Source: Bacillus gaemokensis
GTDB lineage: Bacteria > Bacillota > Bacilli > Bacillales > Bacillaceae_G
Direction: 5' to 3'
NCBI RefSeq assembly: GCF_001590835.1
Contig: NZ_LTAQ01000070.1
Span: forward strand, 31,866-95,865
Length of the DNA: 64,000 nucleotides
In this document: positions 7,223 through 15,534 of the stretch, one piece after another
How positions within the stretch are numbered: position 1 is the first letter of the stretch
Layout: each line of letters begins with the position of its first letter
Translations under genes and position numbers: made by a program
The notes under the pieces: model-generated
Databases searched by the model: none
The model's input: only the letters and a program-made list of their open reading frames with translations
Told to the model about the DNA's origin: nothing

Positions 7223-8058
7223 GTGGATAAATACCAGAAATTAATTTCATGGGTAGAAGATATAAAAGAAAATAATTATAGTTCTGCAGCAGCACTTTAT
7301 ATTATAAAAGATAATGAAGTAGTAATAGAACATTATAGTGGAAACCATTCAAACGATCCAAATAGCACAAAGGTAACGGCATCTTCACAATTTAATGTTG
7401 CCTCTGCTAGAAAAAGCTATTTAGGATTAGCGGTTGCTTATGCGCTTTATGAAGGGAAAATAAAAGACATTGATGACTATGCATCTGATTATTTCAAGGA
7501 GTATGATCAAGCTTTGCTTGGTAAGACAACATTAAGACATTTAGTAACTCATTCACACGGTCTGAATGAAAAAACGGATGGAACGATTTATCGTGAATTT
7601 GAGGCAGGACAAAGCTGGGCATATTAGATGATGGGACAGAAAGTAATCTTTTTGTTTCTGCAAGGGAATTTGCTCATTGGGGTAATCTACATTTACATAA
7701 AGGCTCCCTAAACGGAAAACAAATTGTTCCAAAAGAAGTTATTGAAATTTCTACAAGTATTCAAAGTCCCAAATATCAAAACAAAGACTTACCACAAAAT
7801 GGGTTCTTTTGGTACGTTCAAAATACACCTGTTTTACAAAGTGAACTTGGTGAAAGGGTCCCAAAAGGCTCCTATCAAATATTAGGGATTACAGGGCCGA
7901 CCATTTTAGTTATTCCTGAATATAATGTTACCGTAGCTAAAATGTATAATAAGCGATATAACTATGGTGCAGATAATTACCTGTATTATTTACATGAATT
8001 TAGTAATTTAGTCGCTGACACATTTTGCACCAGTAAAAACAACTCAATTGGGGTATAA
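7223..8058 (+). pseudogene. Serine hydrolase (beta-lactamase/DD-peptidase fold) with internal deletion and frameshift
   Basis: GTG 7223, with ribosome site AGAGGTGA, opens VDKYQKLISWVEDIKENN and continues through SARKSYLG (the S-x-x-K region) to EFEAGQSWAY, where TAG 7625-7627 intervenes. The C-terminal half (LDDGTESNLFVSAREFAHWG ... to 8058) lies in another frame starting right at that point. Between SWAY and LDDGTES the family normally has several tens of residues, including the Tyr-motif region, so a deletion removed them and shifted the frame. Very unlikely to be active. Confidence 0.75.
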
Positions 8059-8089
8059 CTACTTTTATAAAGAAAAGGAGTGAACCTTA

Positions 8090-8233
8090 ATGAAAAAACA
8101 GTCAAACAAAAATAAAAAACAAAATATAAAAGATATGAGCACTGAACAAAATGCTATTTACAGTGATCCGAAAGACGCAGCTAATATGCAAACTGTTCCG
8201 CAGCCAAAAGATTACGATGAAATTGAATATTAA
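8090..8233 (+). CDS. Small charged hypothetical protein (47 aa)
   Basis: ATG 8090 follows GAAAAGGAGTGAACCTTA, a strong ribosome site. The product is MKKQSNKNKKQNIKDMSTEQ continuing to a DYDEIEY tail: lysine/asparagine-rich N-terminus, acidic C-terminus, no hydrophobic segment. The composition recalls small acid-soluble or spore-associated peptides but no family signature is visible. It starts 31 bases after the serine hydrolase remnant. Confidence 0.6.
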   Translation: MKKQSNKNKKQNIKDMSTEQNAIYSDPKDAANMQTVPQPKDYDEIEY

Positions 8234-8383
8234 TCTGTTTTGATTTACCATAAGACTTTTTTATGAAAGAAAAATACATCTTAAGCCCTATAAAAATAAC
8301 GATAATCTTTGATATCATATATACATAAGCATTTGAGAATGTCTTATCTTAACACAGCTTTTCTGCAACCGTATATAATCTAC

Positions 8384-8417
8384 AAAAAGGCACTTCATTA
8401 AGAAGTGCCTTTTTGTA
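8384..8417 (+). terminator. Rho-independent terminator
   Basis: AAAAAGGCACTTC / GAAGTGCCTTTTT with an ATTAA loop; T run follows. It ends the transcript of the small charged protein, about 150 bases after its stop. Confidence 0.8.
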
Positions 8418-8531
8418 TGCTTAAAACAAAAATAAGACCTTAATTTCTAATTTAAAATTCGTATCTTGCAAATGATCATGGATATACTAACTTTTGATAA
8501 CTTATGTCAATTAAAGAAAGGGACAGTTTGC

Positions 8532-9740
8532 ATGAAGCAAGCATCTGTAAATCCATGGCTTATTGTCCTCGGCACAATCATTGTCCAAATTGGTCTTGGA
8601 ACGATTTACACATGGAGTTTGTTCAATCAACCTTTAGTAAGTAAATTCGGCTGGGAACTGAATGCTGTAGCGATAACTTTTTCTATTACCAGCTTTTCTT
8701 TATCGTTCTCCACTTTGTTTGCAGGAAAATTACAGCAAAAAATGGGACTTCGTAAACTTATTTCAATAGCAGGCGTCGTTCTTGGGATAGGCTTAATACT
8801 TAGCTCACAAGTGTCCTCATTGCCATTATTGTACTTACTAGCTGGCGTTGTAGTCGGTTATGCAGACGGGACAGCTTACATCACGTCATTATCAAATTTA
8901 ATTAAATGGTTTCCGAATCGTAAAGGTCTTATTTCTGGTATATCTGTTTCAGCTTACGGAATGGGTAGCTTAATTTTTAAATACGTAAATGGAAAGCTAA
9001 TTGATACAGTTGGTGTATCACAAGCATTTTTATATTGGGGCATTATTGTTTTAATTTTAGTACTAGCAGGAGCATATTTCTTACATGAAGCTGCTGAAAA
9101 CAAAACGATGACTCAAGCATTAAATAACGATTATACAACTCGAGAAATGTTACAAACAAAACAAGTATATCTTTTATTTTTCATGTTATTTACATCATGT
9201 ATGAGCGGATTATATTTAATTGGTATGGTAAAGGATATAGGAGTTCAACTTGTAGGACTGAGTGCTGCAACTGCAGCGAATGCTGTTGCGATGATTGCAA
9301 TCTTTAATACTGCTGGTCGAATTATTTTAGGAACACTCTCAGACAAAATAGGAAGATTAAAAATTGTTTCTGCAACGTTTGTTATTATCGGGCTGTCTGT
9401 TTTTACACTAAGTTTCATGAACTTAAATTACACAATTTATTTCGTCTGTGTAGCAAGCGTTGCTTTTTGCTTTGGAGGTAATATTACCATATTCCCAGCT
9501 ATAGTGGGGGATTTCTTCGGTTTAAAAAATCATAGTACAAATTACGGGATTGTTTATCAGGGATTTGGATTCGGTGCGCTTGCAGGTTCGTTTATCGGGG
9601 CAGCATTAGGCGGATTCCAACCTACTTTTCTTACAATCGGTGTACTATGTATTATATCCTTTATTATCGCTATTTTGATCCGTCCACCAAGCGGAGCGAA
9701 GAAAAAAGAAACACAAAAATTTTATCGGAAAGTAGCTTAA
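8532..9740 (+). CDS. OFA-type major facilitator superfamily transporter
   Basis: 402 residues, twelve membrane segments. ATG 8532 is chosen (AAAGGGACAGTTTGC upstream; MKQASVNPWLIVLGTIIVQ is the usual start); a longer in-frame start at 8466 would add unsupported residues. GLGTIYTWSLFNQPL in helix 1 and GRIILGTLSDKIGR between helices 8 and 9 are typical of the oxalate/formate antiporter branch of MFS. Probable carboxylate or small-anion exchanger of the cell membrane; substrate unproven. Single-gene unit between two terminators. Confidence 0.88.
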   Translation: MKQASVNPWLIVLGTIIVQIGLGTIYTWSLFNQPLVSKFGWELNAVAITFSITSFSLSFSTLFAGKLQQKMGLRKLISIAGVVLGIGLILSSQVSSLPLLYLLAGVVVGYADGTAYITSLSNLIKWFPNRKGLISGISVSAYGMGSLIFKYVNGKLIDTVGVSQAFLYWGIIVLILVLAGAYFLHEAAENKTMTQALNNDYTTREMLQTKQVYLLFFMLFTSCMSGLYLIGMVKDIGVQLVGLSAATAANAVAMIAIFNTAGRIILGTLSDKIGRLKIVSATFVIIGLSVFTLSFMNLNYTIYFVCVASVAFCFGGNITIFPAIVGDFFGLKNHSTNYGIVYQGFGFGALAGSFIGAALGGFQPTFLTIGVLCIISFIIAILIRPPSGAKKKETQKFYRKVA

Positions 9741-9751
9741 CCTATTTAGAT

Positions 9752-9799
9752 TTTTTATAGAAAAGAGCCCTGAATATTAGGGCTCTTTTCTATAAAAAT
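9752..9799 (+). terminator. Strong bidirectional terminator after the MFS gene
   Basis: TTTTTATAGAAAAGAGCCC / GGGCTCTTTTCTATAAAAA, a 19-bp perfect stem with A and T runs, 12 bases after the MFS stop. Confidence 0.9.
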
Positions 9800-10249
9800 T
9801 TAAATTTTTCCTTTCCGGTTATTTTATAAATAATATAATTCACGCTAAAAAGATTACAAAAGATGTGTTGTAATTTCTCGATTTGATATTTTGTCAAAAA
9901 TATAATAGCCCAATCCCAAAAATGTACCTAAAAGTCCTAAAACTAATAATACTTTAAAAACTTCCTATATATATATTTAATTATCAATATAAAATGTTTT
10001 TTCGTTATCATCACCTATAAAGAAAGAGAACTATTAAATGAAGTTCTAAATTTTGTTTGATAAGATTAAATTAAATTACGGTCTAAAAAGGTGAGAAGAT
10101 AACTTGTATAAACACACTGATCATATATATTCCAGTAGCATGTATACATATTTAGTAGATCTCCCTAGAAATTTTTCTTATGAAACTCCAAATAAGACCG
10201 ATGAAGGGATTTAAAGCATCCTATTATTTATTAAAGGAGGAGAACTAGC
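9800..10249. other. Intergenic stretch with two doubtful small frames
   Basis: On the minus strand about 9865-9966 the frame reads VFKVLLVLGLLGTFLGLGYY then IFDKISNREITTHLL, a single-helix membrane peptide, but a stop codon stands where its start should be, so it looks like a remnant. On the plus strand a TTG at 10104 behind AAAGGTGAGAAG opens a 36-residue polar frame ending at 10214. Neither can be assigned. The promoter of the next gene must also lie here. Confidence 0.3.
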
Positions 10250-12253
10250 GTGGAAAGAATACGAAAAAAGATTACAAATCATCTTCGAATCTTAATGTTT
10301 GTAGGTATGTGTTTCTCTATTTTATTTTTCACTACACGTATTCCGCAAACAGAAGCAGCTATTCCTACGATGCTTAGTACTAAAGAGGTAGAGACATTTG
10401 CTGATAAATTCATGTCAAAGCAAATGGAGAATAAAAATTTTCCAGGAGCAGCTATAATCATTGTAAAAGATGATAAAATTTTGTTCCAAAAAGGATATGG
10501 TTTTTCTGATAAAGAGCATAAAATCCCGATTGATCCAAAACAAACTGTTTTCCGTTTAGCTTCAATTTCAAAAGTATTTACAGCTAGTGCCGTTATGCAG
10601 TTAGTGGAGCAAGGGAAAGTAGATTTAAACAGAGACATAACCGATTATATGGGGGGATTAACGTATCAAAATAATTTCAACGAACCAGTGACAATGAAAC
10701 ATTTACTTACTCATACAACAGGATTTGATTATGTAGATCCTAGACCCGACGATATCAACAACCACCTTAATGACTATACACGTCTTAAGGACTATGTAAA
10801 AGAAAATATGCCTACAGTTGTCAGAAAGCCCGGAGATACTTATACGTATGATAATTTTGCCTCTATGCTCCAAGGATATATAGTCCAAAACATTACAAAT
10901 ACTTCTTTTTATAAATATATGGCTTCTAATCTTTTTTATCCACTAGAAATGCAAAGCAGTAGTTTTGTTATGACCAATTTCATTAAAAATAAACTTGCAA
11001 CTGGATATGACAGCAACGGAAATGTAATTCCATTCTATGAAACAAAACCGTCAGACATGCCACAAGGCAGCATGTTTTCTACTGGAAGCGACGTAGCGAA
11101 TTTTATGATTGCTCAATTGAATGGTGGCAAATTTAAAAATAAGCAAATTTTAAAACAGGAAACTATTCAAGATATGCAAAAAACGAAATATGCGATACAC
11201 CCAAAATATCCAAATATGGCATATGGATTTGAATTCTTTTCTCCTCAAAGTCATAATGGCCAGTATGTATTTGGAAAAGGTGGGAATATTCCTGGTTTTT
11301 CGTCTTTAATGTGGTTAATACCAGAGTATAAAATAGGTGTTTTTGCGATTACAAATCAAAATGCTTCACCGCTTCCTTTTGAATTATTTAATGAATTTAT
11401 GAATCACTATTTTCCAGATAACACAAAACCAGAGTATTTAAATCCAAGTAAAGAAGAATTGAGAAAATTTGAAGGATACTACCGTGACTTACGAATGAAA
11501 AATGTGATTACAAAAATAGAAGCGGCTGATGGAAAATTACTTGTAAGTGATAAAATAAATGGAAGTCAAGAATTAAAACAATTAGATCCATTATTATTTG
11601 AAGATGCAAAAGGAAATTATATGGCTTTCAAGCTTAATAAAGATGGCACAATAAAAGAGATGATTTATTGGAATTTTGCAAGCTCTGCACTTAAATTACC
11701 TGAACCTAAACGATTCGATGATATAGACATTAGTCATCCATATGCAAAATATATTGATCCTTTACAGCGAAATGAAATTTTACAAAATAATAGCGATGGA
11801 AAATTTCTTCCTGAAGTAGCAATTACACGTGGAGAATTTGCATATTTGTTATCGAAAATAGCCTATTTTACACCCCCTTCGAAAAAAGATCCTGTTTTTT
11901 CGGATACAACTAATCATCAATACGCCCCTCACATTCAGAAGTTATATGAATTTGGTATTTTACGTGAAAAAGAAGGGGGAAAATTTTCTCCAGATCAAGC
12001 AATCACAAGACAAGAAGCGGCATGGATTGCTTGGCATTACTTAAAAATGTTTGGAACTCCATCTGTAGATGCAGTTTTAAAAGGAGAAACTGATGAATGG
12101 GCAATTGAGTCTGTTAAAAATATTATTGGTCATCGATTAGTAGGACCTGAAGTTATATATAACGAGGACGGATCAGCAGACTATTTATCGAAACAATCAA
12201 TGAAACGACAAGAGGCGGCAGCGTTATTGTTTTACCTAATGGAAGCTCGTTAA
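10250..12253 (+). CDS. Secreted S-layer-anchored serine hydrolase (beta-lactamase class C/PBP-like) with SLH repeats
   Basis: 667 residues, GTG 10250 behind AAAGGAGGAGAACTAGC. Residues 1-37 are a signal peptide (basic start, LMFVGMCFSILFF, cleavage near EAA). Residues about 45-390 are a beta-lactamase/D-alanyl-D-alanine carboxypeptidase-like domain: S-x-x-K in LASISKVF (Ser105, Lys108), YDN near 203 and GKGGNIPGF as the KTG equivalent. A small domain (about 400-490) follows, then three SLH-like repeats (about 500-667; VFSDTTNHQYAPHIQKLYEF is the clearest) that bind secondary cell-wall polysaccharide. Likely acts on peptidoglycan peptides or esters at the cell surface; the reaction is not certain. 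Confidence 0.9.
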   Translation: MERIRKKITNHLRILMFVGMCFSILFFTTRIPQTEAAIPTMLSTKEVETFADKFMSKQMENKNFPGAAIIIVKDDKILFQKGYGFSDKEHKIPIDPKQTVFRLASISKVFTASAVMQLVEQGKVDLNRDITDYMGGLTYQNNFNEPVTMKHLLTHTTGFDYVDPRPDDINNHLNDYTRLKDYVKENMPTVVRKPGDTYTYDNFASMLQGYIVQNITNTSFYKYMASNLFYPLEMQSSSFVMTNFIKNKLATGYDSNGNVIPFYETKPSDMPQGSMFSTGSDVANFMIAQLNGGKFKNKQILKQETIQDMQKTKYAIHPKYPNMAYGFEFFSPQSHNGQYVFGKGGNIPGFSSLMWLIPEYKIGVFAITNQNASPLPFELFNEFMNHYFPDNTKPEYLNPSKEELRKFEGYYRDLRMKNVITKIEAADGKLLVSDKINGSQELKQLDPLLFEDAKGNYMAFKLNKDGTIKEMIYWNFASSALKLPEPKRFDDIDISHPYAKYIDPLQRNEILQNNSDGKFLPEVAITRGEFAYLLSKIAYFTPPSKKDPVFSDTTNHQYAPHIQKLYEFGILREKEGGKFSPDQAITRQEAAWIAWHYLKMFGTPSVDAVLKGETDEWAIESVKNIIGHRLVGPEVIYNEDGSADYLSKQSMKRQEAAALLFYLMEAR

Positions 12254-12362
12254 ATTTTTTAAATAAAAGATAATAGTGCTTAAGGAAATGAATGTATTAT
12301 TTTAATAAACTATATGCAGGAAAATGGCACTGCACATTGATTTAAAAATAAAACAATGGATT

Positions 12363-12389
12363 ACCTGTCAATTTCGACAGGTTTTTTAT
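12363..12389 (+). terminator. Rho-independent terminator
   Basis: ACCTGTC / GACAGGT with an AATTTC loop and a T6 run, about 110 bases after the SLH hydrolase stop. Confidence 0.8.
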
Positions 12390-12485
12390 TTTTATAGAAA
12401 GGTTTTAAAACAAATCTAGTGGATAGTGTACAGTTGAAACTCTAAAAGTGTATGGAGCTAGTGAATCTTAGGGAGGAATATTTAG

Positions 12486-13130
12486 ATGTCAAACCATGAA
12501 AACGAAGAAATGCTAACAGGAGGGAATGTCTCTAACGTTTATCGTTCGGGAGATACTGTGCGACGAGAATTAAAGACAGATAGTTCTCAAATTCATAAGC
12601 TATTAAAGCATTTGGAGAGAAAAGGTTTCAGTTATTCACCAAAGTTTTTAGGTATTGATGAAAAAGGAAGAGAGATATTATCATTTATTGAAGGAGAAGC
12701 TGGTAATTATCCTTTAAAAGAATACATGTGGTCTGATGATGTCTTAATAGAAATAGCGAAAATGCTCCGTCTTTATCATGATTCTGTGAGTGATTTTTCA
12801 TTTGATGATAGCTGGCAATCGATAGATAATACTCCCAAACAATTTGAGGTACTATGCCATAATGATTTTGCAATATACAACATTATTTTTAGTCATGAAA
12901 GACCAATAGGTATTATTGATTTTGATGTCGCTGGACCTGGTCCAAGACTTTGGGACATAGCTTATACTCATTATACTTGCGTCCCCTTAAGTAGATTTTA
13001 TCTTTCTGAAACAGGTGAGAAAGTTTATTATAATTCATTACAGCATACTAATCGTATAAAACAAAGAGTTAGATTGTTTTTTGAATCTTACGGTGAGGGA
13101 ATAGAAGAAGAATATTACTCATTCCCCTAA
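12486..13130 (+). CDS. Aminoglycoside phosphotransferase/choline-kinase-fold protein
   Basis: 214 residues, ATG 12486 behind TAGGGAGGAATATTTAG. The kinase catalytic loop is present as LCHNDFAIYNIIF (about 122-134; H-x-D-x-x-x-x-N) and the metal site as GIIDFDVAGPGPRLWDIA. The N-lobe is short (about 70 residues). Family members phosphorylate aminoglycosides, choline, homoserine or other alcohols with ATP; the substrate here is unknown and resistance should not be assumed. Cytoplasmic, single gene with its own terminator. Confidence 0.82.
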   Translation: MSNHENEEMLTGGNVSNVYRSGDTVRRELKTDSSQIHKLLKHLERKGFSYSPKFLGIDEKGREILSFIEGEAGNYPLKEYMWSDDVLIEIAKMLRLYHDSVSDFSFDDSWQSIDNTPKQFEVLCHNDFAIYNIIFSHERPIGIIDFDVAGPGPRLWDIAYTHYTCVPLSRFYLSETGEKVYYNSLQHTNRIKQRVRLFFESYGEGIEEEYYSFP

Positions 13131-13145
13131 GTCTATTAAAAATCA

Positions 13146-13187
13146 AAAAATCCCTACTTTTTATCTAGAAAGTAGGGATTTTTTTCG
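13146..13187. terminator. Bidirectional terminator between the phosphotransferase and phr
   Basis: AAAAAATCCCTACTTT / AAAGTAGGGATTTTTTT, a 16-bp stem. It serves the plus-strand phosphotransferase and, read in reverse, the minus-strand rap-phr unit ending at 13196. Confidence 0.9.
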
Positions 13188-13195
13188 TAGTAAGA

Positions 13196-13345
13196 TTAAA
13201 TACCGCCACCAGGTTCTGTCATGTAAGAAGTAATATTTTGATTTAACTCAGGTACAGCACTATGCTTAACAACAGGATTATTTAAACCGAAGGATAAAAC
13301 AGCAACACTGATTAAACCTAATAATTCAATTTTAATCTTCTTCAC
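13196..13345 (-). CDS. Phr-type pre-signal peptide (quorum-sensing inhibitor of the adjacent Rap)
   Basis: 49 residues from GTG 13345, overlapping the rap stop by four bases (GTGA). It has the Phr layout: basic start MKKIKIE, hydrophobic export segment LLGLISVAVLSFGL, polar linker, and a short C-terminal end SYMTEPGGGI from which a 5-7 residue signal would be cut. In this system the propeptide is secreted, trimmed, re-imported by the oligopeptide permease and bound by the cognate Rap TPR domain. The mature peptide (perhaps within MTEPGGGI) is inference. Too short for automated gene finding. Confidence 0.85.
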   Translation of the reverse strand: MKKIKIELLGLISVAVLSFGLNNPVVKHSAVPELNQNITSYMTEPGGGI

Positions 13346-14427
13346 TTCAAATACCTCTTTTCTTTTAGTAGGATTCTAGCTTCATGGTTCATACGATAAT
13401 AATCACACGCTTTGTCTTTCGTGCCCTTATCGAACCACTTAACAGCTAATAATTCGGAGTAGTTTAGAATTTCTTTCCATAAATCTTGTTCTTTAAAGTA
13501 AGAAATCGCATCCAATATGATTTTTTCTAACTTTTCGATTGGTTCATTTTCAATCATAGCTTTTAAAATAGTAAAGCGGTATTCATATTCTTTTGTACAA
13601 TCCTTTAATCCTTCTTGGACATAAAAATTAGCTTCTTTTAAATTCCCTAATTTGAAATGCTCTTTAGCTAATGTATGAATACCCTTTTTCTGATAAGGGA
13701 CTCTTGGTTGGCTAAACTGTTCAAATGCGTCTGTTAGATGTCGTATTGCTAATTCTGAAAGATCTTGTTCGGCATAAAACACACCTAAATTGTAACGGAC
13801 AGTTAAAGCTGCTTTCGATTCCTTTTCTTGTTCAAGAATATTCAAAGCTGACAACAAATATTCTTCTGCCATATCGTATTGTTCTAGCGTTATATAAGCC
13901 ATTCCTAATGTGTTTTGACATGCTCCTAATTTCGTTTTATATCCATTAGCAGTAGAGAAAAATTCTATCGCTTTGTTAACATGGTTAATTGCTAAAGTAG
14001 GCTGTGCTAAGTAGTAATGATAGAGAGCAGCACGATAATGGAATTCCGCTTGTTCTTCTTTGTTTTGCATCAAAGATAATAGACCTTCAGCAAGTCCATA
14101 ATGGTGTTCTGCTCGAGTGTATTGCCCCAATTCACTTGCATGAATGAATTGGAAGAAATGGTAATAATATTTTAAATAATTATCCGGTTCTTCTAGAAGA
14201 TAGCTGAGATCTTCTAGGTCTTTTTCAAAATCTCCACATAACATTTGAAAACGGAAGTTTAATAAGGAGTAATAAGTAGATAGTTCCTTATTGCTAGTAA
14301 ACTCGTTAATTTTTTTATCCATTTCTTGTTTTAGAGAAGTAGCTTTTTCAAGATGTTGAGAAAGCATTTCGTGATACCAAGTGTTTAACATTTTATATTC
14401 ACTTTTTGAAACGATGTTTGTATTCAA
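13342..14427 (-). CDS. Rap-type response-regulator aspartate phosphatase (TPR protein)
   Basis: 361 residues, usual for Rap proteins, start ATG 14427 behind AAGGAGGATTCT. Residues about 1-95 form the three-helix bundle that contacts Spo0F or ComA-type targets; about 95-345 contain tandem TPR repeats (for example CQNTLGMAYITLEQYDMAEE and RYNLGVFYAEQDLSELAIRH). Rap proteins dephosphorylate Spo0F~P or sequester response regulators and are switched off by the co-encoded Phr peptide, here overlapping the 3' end. Likely effect: timing of sporulation or another phosphorelay-controlled state. The exact target is unknown. Confidence 0.9.
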   Translation of the reverse strand: MNTNIVSKSEYKMLNTWYHEMLSQHLEKATSLKQEMDKKINEFTSNKELSTYYSLLNFRFQMLCGDFEKDLEDLSYLLEEPDNYLKYYYHFFQFIHASELGQYTRAEHHYGLAEGLLSLMQNKEEQAEFHYRAALYHYYLAQPTLAINHVNKAIEFFSTANGYKTKLGACQNTLGMAYITLEQYDMAEEYLLSALNILEQEKESKAALTVRYNLGVFYAEQDLSELAIRHLTDAFEQFSQPRVPYQKKGIHTLAKEHFKLGNLKEANFYVQEGLKDCTKEYEYRFTILKAMIENEPIEKLEKIILDAISYFKEQDLWKEILNYSELLAVKWFDKGTKDKACDYYRMNHEARILLKEKRYLK

Positions 14428-14739
14428 TAGAATCCTCCTTCCAATTGTATTATCTAAATTTTACCACAATTATTTATAACGGGTGATAATTAACCAATAC
14501 AAATGAATGTTGAAAAAAATCATTCGGAATATTCAATAAGTAAAAGCGGGAGATTCTTCACTTTCTATAAGTAAAAGAAAAGAGCATATTGAAAAAATCA
14601 TTTCCTTGATGAAAGAAGCAAAATGATTTTCTGCTCCATCCGAATTAAAAGATGCCTACAAGGAGTATAAATAATTTCCTAGTTCTTTAGATAGTTTTTG
14701 AACTAAAGTATAAAAATAGAAATAACGAAAAGTTCAGCT
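14428..14739. other. Intergenic stretch with a short coding remnant
   Basis: Around 14581-14672 the plus strand reads EHIEKIISLMKEAK, a stop, then FSAPSELKDAYKEYK and a stop, which looks like the degraded tail of an unidentified gene. The motif ATAAGTAAAAG occurs twice about 30 bases apart (about 14538 and 14568). Otherwise only the rap promoter is expected here. Confidence 0.3.
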
Positions 14740-14979
14740 TTGTTTGCTATAATTCAATTTTATGCGAAAAAGAGCGCGGCCTTTATCGCAACATTCTTGG
14801 TCATTTTGTTCATTCGTTATTATTTTAGAACCCATTTGGATGGATTAGATCCACAATCTGTTGGAATCCTCTTTTTCACGGTAGCATTATGTTATATAGT
14901 TCCTTGGCGAATTGGTTGTTACCTGAAGTTCCGAAAAGTTTATCAAGAGGGACAACAAAGTACACCAACTACAAATTAA
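14740..14979 (+). CDS. Small membrane protein, possibly 5'-truncated
   Basis: 79 residues from TTG 14740. Two hydrophobic helices: FIATFLVILFIRYYF and VGILFFTVALCYIVPW, joined by a short polar loop, with a charged C-terminal tail (KFRKVYQEGQQSTPTTN). No good ribosome site precedes the TTG, so the true start may be lost or the gene disrupted upstream. A strong terminator follows directly. No family recognised. Confidence 0.5.
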   Translation: MFAIIQFYAKKSAAFIATFLVILFIRYYFRTHLDGLDPQSVGILFFTVALCYIVPWRIGCYLKFRKVYQEGQQSTPTTN

Positions 14980-15024
14980 AGAAAAGGTCATGTGATTTTT
15001 TATAAGCACATGACCTTTTCTTTA
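14977..15024 (+). terminator. Rho-independent terminator
   Basis: AAAGAAAAGGTCATGTG / CACATGACCTTTTCTTT, a 17-bp perfect stem directly after the small membrane protein stop. Confidence 0.9.
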
Positions 15025-15210
15025 ATATCTATTGAGGGATATACCATTTGATTTTATAAATGATAACCATTTGTTTACTTATACCAGGAATTAATCACAC
15101 AATCACACTCTTACAAACTTGTAATGTTTATGTCACCTTCTTGAATAGTACCCTAAAATACTTCTTTTATATACTTAAGATAAATCTACTAAAAGAGAGG
15201 GGAAAAGAAA

Positions 15211-15306
15211 ATGCATGAAGTGATTGGGGAAGTAGTAGTTGGTCTATGCGAATTCGTTTTTGAGGTTTTCGCTTACGGAAATACAGATGAAAAGAAAAAG
15301 GAATAG
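15211..15306 (+). CDS. Small hypothetical protein (31 aa)
   Basis: ATG 15211 sits behind AAGAGAGGGGAAAAGAAA. The product MHEVIGEVVVGLCEFVFEVF ends in a charged tail (AYGNTDEKKKE): an amphipathic/hydrophobic helix with a soluble end. No recognised family. Well-placed ribosome site and a clean frame support it. Confidence 0.5.
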   Translation: MHEVIGEVVVGLCEFVFEVFAYGNTDEKKKE

Positions 15307-15312
15307 CTCCAA

Positions 15313-15497
15313 TTTGATTTATAATTATGCTTTTTCGACGTTAAAAGTAGATGAAGTTCATGCGCAAGCCTGGAATGATAATATAAACTCTTGTCGTTCT
15401 ATGGAAAAGATCGGCTTCCAATATAGTAAATCACTATATCCTTTATAAAGAAGATTGGTTAAAGAAGAATATATCTTCTAAGAGACTATATACATAA
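15313..15497 (+). pseudogene. C-terminal remnant of a RimJ/RimL-type GNAT acetyltransferase
   Basis: The plus strand reads YAFSTLKVDEVHAQAWNDNI then NSCRSMEKIGFQ, the acetyl-CoA-binding C-terminal half of a GNAT enzyme (N-x-x-S-x-x-x-x-E-K-x-G-F). The frame then stops at 15446-15448, while the natural ending YILYKEDWLKKNI continues in another frame to TAA 15495-15497. The N-terminal half is missing. So truncation plus a frameshift near 15430. Confidence 0.7.
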
Positions 15498-15530
15498 AAA
15501 GCGCACCATCTATTTCATTGGTGCGCTTTT
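15497..15530. terminator. Bidirectional terminator before the esterase-fold gene's end
   Basis: AAAAGCGCACCA / TGGTGCGCTTTT stem with TCTATTTCAT loop. It serves the minus-strand gene ending at 15535 and the plus-strand remnant. Confidence 0.88.
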
Positions 15531-15534
15531 CGTT

